A stretch of DNA of 37,105 nt from DASQUK01 sp046723645 (GTDB lineage Bacteria > Actinomycetota > Acidimicrobiia > Acidimicrobiales > VFJN01), in NCBI GenBank assembly GCA_046723645.1, contig JBKOUY010000081.1, forward strand, positions 1-37,105, given 5' to 3'. The notes under the pieces were generated by a model, which did not search any database, was not told the DNA's origin, and worked only from the letters and a program-made list of their open reading frames with translations. Of this stretch, positions 1 through 9,566 are shown in pieces (the first letter of the stretch is position 1; each line of letters begins with the position of its first letter). The translations under genes and the position numbers were made by a program.

Positions 1-1
1 C

Positions 2-844
2 ATGACCGCCACCGAGATGCAGTCCGACCTCCTGGAGGTGGGGGCGCTCCGGTCCGCGCTGCACACGCACGCCCGGCCCCACCGGCCCGGTGCCCTCTCG
101 GCCTCGCTCAGCTTCGCCTGGCGGGCGTTGCTCAAGATCAAGCACGTCCCGATGCAGCTGTTCGACGTGACGGTGTTCCCCATCATGTTCGTGCTGCTGT
201 TCACCTATCTGTTCGGTGGCGCACTGGCCGGCTCGCCGCGTGAGTACCTGCAGGAGCTCCTGCCGGGGATCCTGGTCCTGACCGTGGCCTGGATCACCGT
301 CTACACGGGGATGGGGCTCAACACCGACATCAGCAAGGGCGTGTTCGACCGGTTTCGGTCGCTGCCGATCTGGCGGCCCGCGCTGTTGGTGGGCATGCTC
401 CTCGCCGACATCGTCCGCTACACGATCGCGATCGCGATCATGCTCGTCCTCGGCTTCGCCCTGGGCTTCCGGCCCGATGGCGGGCCCGTCGGGGTGGCGG
501 CGGCCGTGGCCCTGCTCCTGCTGTTCTCCTTCAGCCTGTCGTGGATCTGGACCCTGCTGGGCCTGCGGATGCAGACGCCCGAGGCCGTGATGCAGGCGAG
601 CATGACCGTGATGTTCCCGCTCACCTTCGCCAGCAACGTCTACGTCGACCCGTCGACGATGCCCGGCTGGGTGCAGGCGTTCGTCAACAACAACCCCATC
701 ACGCACCTCACGACCGCCGCCCGCGGCCTGATGCACGGCACGCCGGGCTACTGGGACCAGATCGGCTGGGTCCTCCTGTGGAGCGCCGTGCTGGTGGCGA
801 TCTTCGCCCCGCTCACCATGCGCCTCTACAACCGCGAGAGGTAG
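2..844 (+). CDS. ABC-2 type transporter permease (DrrB-like), possibly partial at 5' end
   Basis: This is a 280-aa integral membrane protein, read as the permease half of a DrrAB-type ABC exporter of drugs, lipids or polyketides. About six hydrophobic segments are visible, including residues ~50-75, ~85-105, ~130-155, ~165-190 and a C-terminal one near 255-275. The stretch NPITHLTTAARGLMHG near residue 228 is typical of the ABC-2/DrrB family. The ATG lies at base 2, so the true start could be upstream of the window and no ribosome site can be judged. The ATP-binding partner would be expected just upstream and is not visible. The substrate cannot be told from sequence. An 11-bp hairpin follows the stop codon. 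Confidence 0.85.
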   Translation: MTATEMQSDLLEVGALRSALHTHARPHRPGALSASLSFAWRALLKIKHVPMQLFDVTVFPIMFVLLFTYLFGGALAGSPREYLQELLPGILVLTVAWITVYTGMGLNTDISKGVFDRFRSLPIWRPALLVGMLLADIVRYTIAIAIMLVLGFALGFRPDGGPVGVAAAVALLLLFSFSLSWIWTLLGLRMQTPEAVMQASMTVMFPLTFASNVYVDPSTMPGWVQAFVNNNPITHLTTAARGLMHGTPGYWDQIGWVLLWSAVLVAIFAPLTMRLYNRER

Positions 845-850
845 TTCGCT

Positions 851-882
851 CGTAGGGGCGGTCGCGGCGGGCCGCCCCTACG
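851..882 (+). terminator. Hairpin after ABC permease
   Basis: CGTAGGGGCGG (851-861) pairs perfectly with CCGCCCCTACG (872-882) over 11 bp around a 10-base loop. No T-tract follows, so this is a terminator-like hairpin rather than a classic one. The right arm is partly repeated directly afterwards (CCCCTACGACG occurs twice). Confidence 0.55.
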
Positions 883-984
883 ACGCCCCTACGACGCCAT
901 GGGCTAGGTAGAACGACCGAGGAAGGCCTGCGCCCGGGTTGGGTAGTTCGCCCGATGCGGCCCGTTCGGATGTGCCCGTACGGT

Positions 985-1004
985 CCCTCCAGCGAAGCGG
1001 AGGG
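985..1004 (+). promoter_or_regulatory. Hairpin burying the Shine-Dalgarno of the next gene
   Basis: CCCTCC at 985-990 is the exact complement of the Shine-Dalgarno GGAGGG at 999-1004. The inner bases GC-GAA-GC can extend the stem with one bulged A. The ATG is at 1012. When folded, the ribosome site would be blocked. A regulatory role is inference. Confidence 0.4.
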
Positions 1005-1011
1005 CGAAACG

Positions 1012-2187
1012 ATGGTTGCTTTGACGGACACGACATCGGCATCGGGTCAGCGACTACTCGATGCGGTGGCGGGGTTGGCGCCGGTCATCGCGGCGCGCGC
1101 CGACGAGATCGAGGCCGCGCGGCGCCTGCCGCCGGACCTGGTCACCGAGCTGACGGCGGCGGGTTGCTTCGGGATGCTGCGCCCGCCGAGCCACGGCGGG
1201 TCGGGCCTCGACCTGGCCACGTCGATGCGGGTGACAGAGGACCTGAGCCGGGCCGACGCCTCGGTGGGCTGGACCGTCGCGATCGGCGCAGGTTGCTGGC
1301 TTGACGTGGTGGGGTTACCGAGGTCGACGTTCGACGCCGCCTTCGCCGAGGATCCGGACGCGAAGCTCGGCGGCGGCATCGCTCCCGCGGGCGTCGCGGT
1401 GCCGGCCGACGGCGGCTACCGGGTGACCGGACGATGGGGCTTCGTCAGTGGCTGCCAGCACTGCGACTGGATCTACGGCAACTGCATCGAGGAAGGCGCC
1501 ACGGGGAACGGCACCATACCGCCCCTGCGCGTCGCGCTGTTCCGTGCCGGCGAGGTCGAAATCGAGGACACGTGGTCGGTGTCGGGGCTGTGCGGCACCG
1601 GCAGCCACGACGTGGTGGCCGAGGACGTCTTCGTGCCCGCCGAACGAACCTTCGCACTGCTGTCGGCTGAGCCCTGCGTCGACGGTCCGCTGGTGCGTAT
1701 CCCGCTGCCGTCGCCGTACGTGCTCCAGATGGCGAGCGGGGCACTGGGCATCGCGCAGGGTGCACTCGACGACATCCTCGCGTTGGCGACCGACAAGGTG
1801 CCGCTGTTCGCCGGGGCGTCCCTGGCTGCGAACCCACTGTTCCAGAATCAGCTCGGCGAGGCGGACGCCCGGCTCCGGGCGGCCCGCGCGCTCGTCTACG
1901 CCGAGGCCGGCGAGGTCTGGGCGAGGGCGCTCACCGGCGACCCGTTTCCGCCCGAGCGCCGCGCCCGGATCCGTGCGGCTGGCGTGTGGGCGGCCGACAC
2001 CGCGGCGGCCGTCGTCGACATGGCGTACCGCGCCGGGGGAGGCAGCTCGTTGTATAGGTCCAGTCCGCTGCAGCGCCGGTTCCGCGACGTCCACGCGCTG
2101 ACCCAGCACTTCCTGGTCAAGCTCGACTCGCTGACGACCGTCGGCGCCGTGCTGGCAGGCCAGGACGTCGACACCACGTTCCTGTAA
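1012..2187 (+). CDS. Acyl-CoA dehydrogenase-like flavin monooxygenase (HpaB/DszC group)
   Basis: This 391-aa protein has an acyl-CoA dehydrogenase fold: an N-terminal helical domain (residues ~1-105, with the typical LRPPSHGGSG), a middle beta domain (~110-220) and a C-terminal helical domain of the Acyl-CoA_dh_2 type. The ending RDVHALTQHFLVKLDS is characteristic of group D flavin-dependent hydroxylases such as HpaB, HsaA or DszC, which use reduced flavin from a separate reductase. True acyl-CoA dehydrogenation is therefore less likely. The start at 1012 is chosen because GGAGGG lies 7 bases upstream; an ATG at 955 in the same frame has no such site. It stands alone and converges on sdhB with a 19-base gap. 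The substrate is unknown. Confidence 0.88.
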   Translation: MVALTDTTSASGQRLLDAVAGLAPVIAARADEIEAARRLPPDLVTELTAAGCFGMLRPPSHGGSGLDLATSMRVTEDLSRADASVGWTVAIGAGCWLDVVGLPRSTFDAAFAEDPDAKLGGGIAPAGVAVPADGGYRVTGRWGFVSGCQHCDWIYGNCIEEGATGNGTIPPLRVALFRAGEVEIEDTWSVSGLCGTGSHDVVAEDVFVPAERTFALLSAEPCVDGPLVRIPLPSPYVLQMASGALGIAQGALDDILALATDKVPLFAGASLAANPLFQNQLGEADARLRAARALVYAEAGEVWARALTGDPFPPERRARIRAAGVWAADTAAAVVDMAYRAGGGSSLYRSSPLQRRFRDVHALTQHFLVKLDSLTTVGAVLAGQDVDTTFL

Positions 2188-2206
2188 AGACAAAGAGCGG
2201 CGCCGC

Positions 2207-2980
2207 CTACGACGCCGCCTGGCCCGTCAGCTTGCGGTTCTTGACCTGGGCCCTGACGTAGTCGCGGTTCATGTAGGCGATGAAGTCGATCGAGATCTCC
2301 TTCGGGCAGGCCTCCTGGCACTCCGCGTGGTTGGTGCAGGAGCCGAAGTACGCCTCCATCGTGTCGACCATCGCCTTGGTGCGGGCGTAGCGCTCGGCCT
2401 GGCCCTGGGGCAGCAGGTTGAGGTGCTGGATCTTCGCCGCCGTGAACAGCTGCGCGGCCGAGTTGGGGCAGGCGGCGACGCACGCGCCGCAGGCGATGCA
2501 CGCGGCGGCGTCCATGGCGGCGTCGGCGGCCTCCTTGGGCACAAGGATGAGGTTGGCGTCGGGGGCGGCGCCGGTCGGCGCGGTGATGTAGCCGCCGGCC
2601 TCGACGATCCGGTCGAACGCCTGCCGGTCGACGATCAGGTCGCGCAGCACCGGGAACGCGCGCGCCCGCCACGGCTCGATGAACAGCTCGTCGCCCTCGG
2701 CGAAGCGGCGCATGTGGAGCTGGCACGTGGCCGTGCCCTTCTGCGGGCCGTGCGCCTGGCCGTTGATCATCATCCCGCAGCTGCCGCAGATGCCCTCGCG
2801 GCAGTCGTGCTCGAAGGCGATCGGGTCCTCCCCCTTGGCGATGAGCCGCTCGTTCACGATGTCGAGCATCTCCAGGAAGGACATGTCGGGGCTGATGTCC
2901 CTGGCCTCGTCGACGTAGGTGACCATCCGCCCCGGTTCGTCGGGACCGGCTTGCCGCCAGACATGCAGGGTCAGATCCAT
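2207..2980 (-). CDS. sdhB: Succinate dehydrogenase iron-sulfur subunit
   Basis: This 257-aa subunit carries electrons from the flavin of SdhA to quinone through three Fe-S centres. The [2Fe-2S] ligands are C60, C65, C68 and C86 (CREGICGSC plus a later Cys). The C-terminal ferredoxin-like domain has CIACGACVAACP (C161, C164, C167, C171) and a second group at C215, C221 and C225, supplying the [4Fe-4S] and [3Fe-4S] sites. It is the last gene of the sdhCAB operon, 17 bases after sdhA. All expected ligands are present, so it should be functional. It faces the cytoplasm, bound to SdhA and SdhC. Confidence 0.97.
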   Translation of the reverse strand: MDLTLHVWRQAGPDEPGRMVTYVDEARDISPDMSFLEMLDIVNERLIAKGEDPIAFEHDCREGICGSCGMMINGQAHGPQKGTATCQLHMRRFAEGDELFIEPWRARAFPVLRDLIVDRQAFDRIVEAGGYITAPTGAAPDANLILVPKEAADAAMDAAACIACGACVAACPNSAAQLFTAAKIQHLNLLPQGQAERYARTKAMVDTMEAYFGSCTNHAECQEACPKEISIDFIAYMNRDYVRAQVKNRKLTGQAAS

Positions 2981-2997
2981 GTGGAGGTGCTCCCGAA

Positions 2998-4913
<1,916 letters not shown>

Positions 4914-4917
<4 letters not shown>

Positions 4918-5798
4918 TCCGACCAGATGGCTCCCGCTCGTGCTGGCTGCGCCAGCGGGCCGCTCGGGCCCCGGCCGAGCCCCTGCTCGGCCTCACGGGT
5001 GTACAGCTCGCAGGTCTCGATGGTGTTGCCCGACACCCGGCAGTCGGGGTTGTCGTCGGCGCTCACGGCGCCGGTCAAGACCGCGATGGGGAAGCTGAGA
5101 TTGCCGAGCATCACGATGCCGGCGAACGTCCCGGCGAAGCCGCGGCGCCACGAGTTCCACTTGGGGTTGTTGAGCCCGAGGCTCTGGAACATCGACCACG
5201 CCCCGTGGAACAGGTGCACGCCCAGGGCGACGTTGGCGACGATGTAGATGGCCGAGCTCCAGGGCCGCTCGAAGCTGGCGACGAGGTTGCGGTAGACGTC
5301 GCCGCGGACGAAGCCGGGGTTGGCCGGACCCCAGGTCAGGTCGGAGAGGTGCCAGACGAGGAACAGCAGGATCACCACGCCCGTCCAGCGCATGGAGCGG
5401 CTGGCGGCGTTGGCAGCCTGCCAATCCCGCGGCGCGACGTAACGCCCCTCGGCATGGGCCCGCCGGTTCATCAGCGTGAGGCTGGCGGCGGCGTGGATGT
5501 GGAACACGAAGGCGACGATCAGCCCGATCCGGAGGAGCCACAGCGTCCACGTGCGGGGAAGGATCGGCACCAGCAGCTCGCGCAGGAACTCGCTGTAGTG
5601 GTTGAAGTCCTGGGCGCCGAAGTACAGCTTGAGGTTCCCGAACATGTGGGCGAACACGTAGGCCATGAGCGCGATGCCCGTGAGCGCCATCACCCACTTC
5701 TTGCCGACCGCCGACCGGTAGAACTCGACCGGCCACGGCGCCGGGCGCCGGGGGCGGCGGTTCACGGGGGCGACGCGGGGTCGCTCCATGGTCTGCAT
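4914..5798 (-). CDS. sdhC: Succinate dehydrogenase cytochrome b membrane anchor
   Basis: This 294-aa single membrane anchor has five predicted transmembrane segments (~35-55, ~85-108, ~137-155, ~180-200, ~220-243). Histidines at 51, 100 or 102, 150 and 195 lie in or near helices and are candidates for ligating two hemes. No separate sdhD is present, which fits type B complex II acting with menaquinone. The order C-A-B resembles that of Bacillus. An ATG at 5790 is an alternative start; GGAGG about ten bases upstream supports 5798. The C-terminal tail beyond ~245 is longer than usual, polar and rich in Gly and Ala. It is the first gene of the operon. Confidence 0.93.
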
Positions 5799-5876
5799 CC
5801 TCGATCAGCCTCCGGGACACGCCTGAACATGCCTGAACCGAAATCTGGCGTGACCGTACTCCTCCCACTTTGGCCG

Positions 5877-5890
5877 ATGGCAATTGCCAT
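5877..5890. promoter_or_regulatory. 14-bp perfect palindrome upstream of sdhC
   Basis: ATGGCAATTGCCAT is its own reverse complement. It lies about 80 bases ahead of sdhC in the divergent region between sdhC and the first lipoprotein gene. A direct repeat of GCCTGAAC (5821-5828 and 5831-5838) lies between it and sdhC. It is a candidate operator; no regulator is identified. Confidence 0.35.
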
Positions 5891-5918
5891 TCCTCAACGC
5901 TGCGGGCGATTGCCCGCG

Positions 5919-6215
5919 TGACATCGGTCAATGACGAACGGCACCTGACGCCTGCGTCATGTGCGACGGAAGCGCGTGGCCGCAGGGCGCATCGTCGCCC
6001 TTGCCGGGTGGTGGACATCCGGCGGAGGAGGACGAACCAATGTCGTACTTCAGCAATCGGGCACTGCGTTGGGCGGCACCGGTCGCCCTCGTGGGGGCCC
6101 TTGGACTCGCCGCCTGCGGCAACGGGGATGACACCGAACCGATCAGGGTCGCGGCCCCCAGCGTCGCGGGCGTCGGCAGCGACCAGCACCTCACCAACAA
6201 GGCCGAGGAGCTCGC
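5919..6215 (+). repeat. Direct duplication, copy 1 (upstream region plus lipoprotein N-terminus)
   Basis: The segment is highly similar to 6726-7018, with only a few substitutions and small gaps. It covers the palindromic operator, the leader and the first ~58 codons of the lipoprotein. The duplication therefore took the gene together with its control region. Confidence 0.85.
5942..5963 (+). promoter_or_regulatory. Palindromic operator, copy 1
   Basis: The perfect palindrome TGACGCCTGCGTCA (5946-5959) is flanked one base away on each side by CAC and GTG, giving a 22-base two-fold symmetric site. The same site occurs in the same place before the second lipoprotein gene. It has the shape of a site for a dimeric regulator. 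It lies about 77 bases before the ATG. Confidence 0.6.
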
Positions 6216-6606
6216 CGCGGAGCAGCGGGCGTTCCGGGCCGCGAGCGCCAGCGCCGGCAGCGATCAGCACCTGAACAACAAGGCTGCCGAGATCGCCAGC
6301 CAGCGGGCGAACAGGGCCTGGTCGGCCCGGATGACGGGCCAGGCGGAGCAGATCCGGCGCGCCGAGGCGGCACGCATCGCGGTGCAAGCCGAGCAGTTCG
6401 AGCGGTCGGCGCACCTCGAGGGCCAGGCGAACACCTACGGCACCGACGTGCCCACGAACTCCGACGCCGACCTGCCGAACGCGTTCGAGGCGGGCAACCG
6501 GGCGGCCCAGGCGGCCCAGGCTGAGGCGTACGTCGACCAACTGCAGGATCGGGCCGACAGCAACCGTCAGATCCTTCCCGGCTGGCATCACGTGCCGTCG
6601 CAATAG
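6040..6606 (+). CDS. Repeat-containing lipoprotein, copy 1 (unknown function)
   Basis: This is a 188-aa protein that I do not recognise. A signal peptide ends in a lipobox (GLAAC, Cys26), so it should be a membrane-anchored lipoprotein. The mature part is polar, Ala-, Gln- and Glu-rich and probably helical. It holds two copies of GSDQHLxNKAxEL/I (residues 46-58 and 73-85). The C-terminus is LPGWHHVPSQ. The ATG at 6040 has a GGAGGAGGA site close upstream; an earlier in-frame ATG at 5959 lies inside the operator palindrome and is rejected. The downstream neighbour is a paralog sharing the N-terminus, the repeats and the LPGxHHVP end, with the middle diverged. A strong hairpin terminator follows, so the two copies are probably transcribed separately. 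Confidence 0.85.
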   Translation: MSYFSNRALRWAAPVALVGALGLAACGNGDDTEPIRVAAPSVAGVGSDQHLTNKAEELAAEQRAFRAASASAGSDQHLNNKAAEIASQRANRAWSARMTGQAEQIRRAEAARIAVQAEQFERSAHLEGQANTYGTDVPTNSDADLPNAFEAGNRAAQAAQAEAYVDQLQDRADSNRQILPGWHHVPSQ

Positions 6607-6636
6607 GGACCAGCGAAGCTCCGGCTCCAGCGTCAG

Positions 6637-6665
6637 ACCGCCCGGCCGCTCCGGCCGGGCGGTTT
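6637..6665 (+). terminator. Intrinsic terminator after lipoprotein 1
   Basis: A perfect 12-bp stem (6637-6648 with 6652-6663) closes a 3-base CTC loop and is followed by TTTC. The stem core ACCGCCCGGC/GCCGGGCGGT recurs as another hairpin inside the GH2 gene at 7543-7573. Confidence 0.8.
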
Positions 6666-6725
6666 CGCGCGCTCTCCGCCGGCAATCCGAGCCGCGACCG
6701 ACCGCGGCGGGCGGTCGCTGGTGGG

Positions 6726-7018
6726 TGACGTTTGACCATGACGAAGGACACCTGACGCCTGCGTCATGTGTGACGGAAGCCGGCGGCCCGAGGGCGCATC
6801 GTTGCCCTTGCCGGGTGGCGGACATCCGGCGAGGAGGACAGACCAATGTCGTACTTCAGCAATCGGGCACTGCGTTGGGCGGCACCGGTCGCCCTCGTGG
6901 GAGCTCTTGGACTCGCCGCCTGCGGCAACGACGACACCGAGGCCGTCAGGGTCGCGGCGCCCAGCGTCGCAGGGTTCGGCAGCGACCAGCACCTCAACAA
7001 CATGTCCGAGGAGCTCGC
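6726..7018 (+). repeat. Direct duplication, copy 2
   Basis: This is the second copy of the segment at 5919-6215. It aligns base for base through the operator. The upstream part has a single-base gap just before the start codon. Confidence 0.85.
6749..6770 (+). promoter_or_regulatory. Palindromic operator, copy 2
   Basis: The site is identical in its core (TGACGCCTGCGTCA at 6753-6766) with CAC and GTG flanks, as at copy 1. The surrounding bases differ more, which suggests that the palindrome is under selection. Confidence 0.6.
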
Positions 7019-7370
7019 TCGGGTGTCGGCCAGCGCCGGCAGCGACCAGCACCTCAACAACAGGGCTACGGAGCTCAGCCGCGAGCAGCGGTCCTACCAG
7101 GCTGCGAGCGCCAGGCTCACGGCCCAGGCCGAGCAGTACGAGCGTGCAGTCAAGGCCGGCAACCAGGCGGCTCTTAGGGCCCAGGGTGAGTCGTACGTGC
7201 AGCAGCAGAAGGACCGGGCCGAGAGCGTCTCGGGCACCCGGGCCGTCCAGATGACCAAGTCCCCCGCGTACGTGTGGGAGCTACAGCATCGGGTCGACAC
7301 CAGCTCGAACGGCAACGACTCCTACGACGACGACTTCCTGCCCGGCAGCCATCACGTGCCGACGCGGTGA
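6846..7370 (+). CDS. Repeat-containing lipoprotein, copy 2 (unknown function)
   Basis: This 174-aa paralog of the preceding gene has the same signal peptide and lipobox Cys26. Two GSDQHLNN repeats lie at residues 45-57 and 65-77. An Ala/Gln-rich helical middle is followed by a Ser/Asn/Asp-rich stretch (~150-163) and the conserved end LPGSHHVPTR. It is shorter than copy 1 because the spacer between repeats and part of the middle differ. The GAGGAGGA site before the ATG at 6846 fixes the start. It converges on the GH2 gene with a gap of only three bases. Conservation of both ends suggests that both copies are functional. The role is unknown; a structural or stress-related envelope lipoprotein is one possibility. 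Confidence 0.85.
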   Translation: MSYFSNRALRWAAPVALVGALGLAACGNDDTEAVRVAAPSVAGFGSDQHLNNMSEELARVSASAGSDQHLNNRATELSREQRSYQAASARLTAQAEQYERAVKAGNQAALRAQGESYVQQQKDRAESVSGTRAVQMTKSPAYVWELQHRVDTSSNGNDSYDDDFLPGSHHVPTR

Positions 7371-7373
7371 CCG

Positions 7374-9554
7374 TCAGCGGGCGATCGTCGATCGGTAGTG
7401 GTTGACGATCACGTCCTGGCGGGACAGGTGGAGCCCGAGGTCGAGGCGGAGCGGGCCGTCGGCCTCGGGCACCACCGTCTGGAGGGTCCCGACCCGGACG
7501 CATGAATCGGCGGGGACGTTTCCGATCCAGCTCCAGTCGTGATGACCGCCCGGCCATTCGAGCCGGGCGGTCACGCGCGCGTCGTCGACCGCCACGCGGA
7601 GGTCGGAGACGACGTGCACATCGAGCGCCAATGCGTCGGCCGGCGCGACGGTCTCCGGCAACCGGTCGGCGACGACGATCACCGGGCAGCAGGCCTCGCG
7701 CAGGGCGTCGTATCCGAGCTTGGGCCGCCGCTCGTGGTCGAGCACCGACCACGTGACCCCGGGATGGCCGTCGGCGAGGCAGAACTGGGCGAACCCGCCG
7801 GCGGGCCGGTACTTGAGCCGCCGCAGCGTCTCGACATGCCGCCGGATCAACTCGGCCTGGTAGCGCTGGGTGGCGCTGCGCCAGTCGTCGAAGCTGTCGA
7901 ACGCAGCAGGCGGCACGTAGCGATCGAACCTGGACTTCTGGAGGTTGTGGCGCTCGCCCAGCCGGGCCCAGTCGAGGTGGGGCCAGCGGTCGGGCTCGCA
8001 GAATGCGGCGCCGTCACCGCTGGGGTCCGCTGCGGGCACGGCCTGGGCGCCGAACTCGCTCACGAATCGCACCATCCGCGGCAACGTGCGGGCGAAGCCC
8101 GGTAGCTCGCGCTCGTCGCCCCAGTACCACCCGAAGTAGAGGTGGCTGTCGGTGCCGTCGAACTGCGGCGGATGCGGCGCCACGCCGGAGTGGGCCACGA
8201 CCGGACGGGTCCCATCGGCCTTCTCGAGTGCCCGCTTGATCGATGCGTCGAGCACGGTCTTGTTCCAGGTCGGCAGCTGCTGGGCACGCAGCACCCGGAT
8301 AGCGGTGCGCCACGCGGCGGCGCCGGTGCCACCGGCGGCGTCGGGGTCGATGGCCATCGGCTCGTTGTGGCCACACCACACGGCGATCGAGGGGTGGTGC
8401 CCCAGGAGGTCCACGGCCTCGCGCGCCTGGCGCACGGCCGGACGGCGCACTCCCGCGGCGTAGCCCCACTGGAGGGGCATGTCCTGCCACAGCAGGAGCC
8501 CCCGCTCGTCCGCGGCGTCGTACAGCTCGGGACGCGAGACATGGGCATGTACCCGCAGCAGGTCCAGCCCCGCGTCCAGGGCCCATCCGACGTCGGCCCG
8601 CAACTCGTCGGGCGACGCCTCCGCCAGCGCCATCCGTGTCGGTCCCTGGTTGGCGCCCTTCAGGAACAGCCGCTCGCCGTTCACGGAGCACGTCCAGTTC
8701 CGCATCCGGACCGACCGCAGCCCGGTCCGCAACCGCCGGACGTCGCTCCGGATTCCTGCCGCGGAATTGGCTGCCCCGGCCACCGTTTCCGCGGCAGGAA
8801 CGTCGACGGCGACCGTCACGTCGTGGAGGACCGGATCGCCAAGGGCCCGCGGCCACCACAGCTCGGGCCGCTCGACCGTGACCGTCCACTCCAGCTCGTT
8901 GGCGCCGGCGGCGAGCGTCTGGGTCAGCTCGTGGTCGAGGGTGCCCAGCTCGGTGCGGACGCATACCGCCCGCCGGGAATCGCTGTCGAGCGTCGCCCGG
9001 AAGGCGACCACCGCACGGTTGGCCGTCGCCTCGCGGCAGAGCACGCGGAGGCGGGAGATCCTCACCGGCCCGGTCTCGGAGATGCGCACCGGTCGCCAGA
9101 TGCCACCGGGGTTCCACGCCGGGTCGAGGCAATCCCAGTGCTGGAAGACGCCCGTGAGGTTTCGCTTGGCGGTCTTGGCCCGCTCGGGGGCGCATGTCAC
9201 CTCCACGGCGAGCACGTGCTCGACCCGGCCACCGAGCTGGTGGGTCACCTCGAACGTGTGAGGCACGAAGTAGCCCTCGGTGTCGCCGAGGTAGCCGCCG
9301 TCGAGCCACACGTCGCCCTGGTAGAAGAGGCCGTCGAAGGTCAGCCAGGCTCGGCGGCCGTCATCGGGCCTGCGCGCCTCGAACCGGCAGCGGTGCAACA
9401 GCGGGCCGTCGCTGTCGGCGAAGGCCGCGGTCGACCGCCAGTGGCAGGGCACCATGATCGGCTCCCAGGCGCCGTCGTCGAAGTCGTCGCCATGGTAGAG
9501 GCGCCGCAGGTCGTCGTCGGCGATCGCCGCACGCCAGCCGTCGCTCAGGTGCAT
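7374..9554 (-). CDS. Glycoside hydrolase family 2 (beta-mannosidase/exo-glycosidase type)
   Basis: This 726-aa protein has GH2 architecture: an N-terminal jelly-roll sugar-binding domain (~1-160), an immunoglobulin-like domain (~165-255), a TIM barrel (~290-600) and C-terminal beta domains. The acid/base is E398 in WCGHNEP and the likely nucleophile is E500 in FVSEFGAQA. No signal peptide is visible, so it is probably cytoplasmic. It starts 12 bases after the upstream ATPase gene. There is no Shine-Dalgarno, but a TAGCCT hexamer lies 9 bases before the ATG and overlaps the ATPase stop, so it may have its own promoter. Two palindromes fall within the gene (8753-8800 and 7543-7573). Exact substrate specificity is uncertain. 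Confidence 0.88.
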   Translation of the reverse strand: MHLSDGWRAAIADDDLRRLYHGDDFDDGAWEPIMVPCHWRSTAAFADSDGPLLHRCRFEARRPDDGRRAWLTFDGLFYQGDVWLDGGYLGDTEGYFVPHTFEVTHQLGGRVEHVLAVEVTCAPERAKTAKRNLTGVFQHWDCLDPAWNPGGIWRPVRISETGPVRISRLRVLCREATANRAVVAFRATLDSDSRRAVCVRTELGTLDHELTQTLAAGANELEWTVTVERPELWWPRALGDPVLHDVTVAVDVPAAETVAGAANSAAGIRSDVRRLRTGLRSVRMRNWTCSVNGERLFLKGANQGPTRMALAEASPDELRADVGWALDAGLDLLRVHAHVSRPELYDAADERGLLLWQDMPLQWGYAAGVRRPAVRQAREAVDLLGHHPSIAVWCGHNEPMAIDPDAAGGTGAAAWRTAIRVLRAQQLPTWNKTVLDASIKRALEKADGTRPVVAHSGVAPHPPQFDGTDSHLYFGWYWGDERELPGFARTLPRMVRFVSEFGAQAVPAADPSGDGAAFCEPDRWPHLDWARLGERHNLQKSRFDRYVPPAAFDSFDDWRSATQRYQAELIRRHVETLRRLKYRPAGGFAQFCLADGHPGVTWSVLDHERRPKLGYDALREACCPVIVVADRLPETVAPADALALDVHVVSDLRVAVDDARVTARLEWPGGHHDWSWIGNVPADSCVRVGTLQTVVPEADGPLRLDLGLHLSRQDVIVNHYRSTIAR
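7543..7573. repeat. Hairpin inside GH2 gene sharing core with the terminator at 6637
   Basis: TGACCGCCCGGC and GCCGGGCGGTCA form a perfect 12-bp stem around a 7-base loop. It lies in the coding region for residues ~661-671 of the GH2 protein. Confidence 0.6.
8753..8800. repeat. In-frame palindromic element inside GH2 gene
   Basis: TTCCTGCCGCGGAA (8753-8766) is exactly inverted at 8787-8800. An inner TGGC/GCCA pair (8768-8771 with 8779-8782) adds to the stem. It encodes residues 252-268, an Ala-rich linker between the second beta domain and the barrel. Confidence 0.6.
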
Positions 9555-9566
9555 GGTGGGAGGAGG

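Noticed and set aside
4993..6846. Minus-strand open frame of 617 codons
   Set aside because: It runs in a different frame across sdhC and antisense to lipoprotein 1. No domain is seen.
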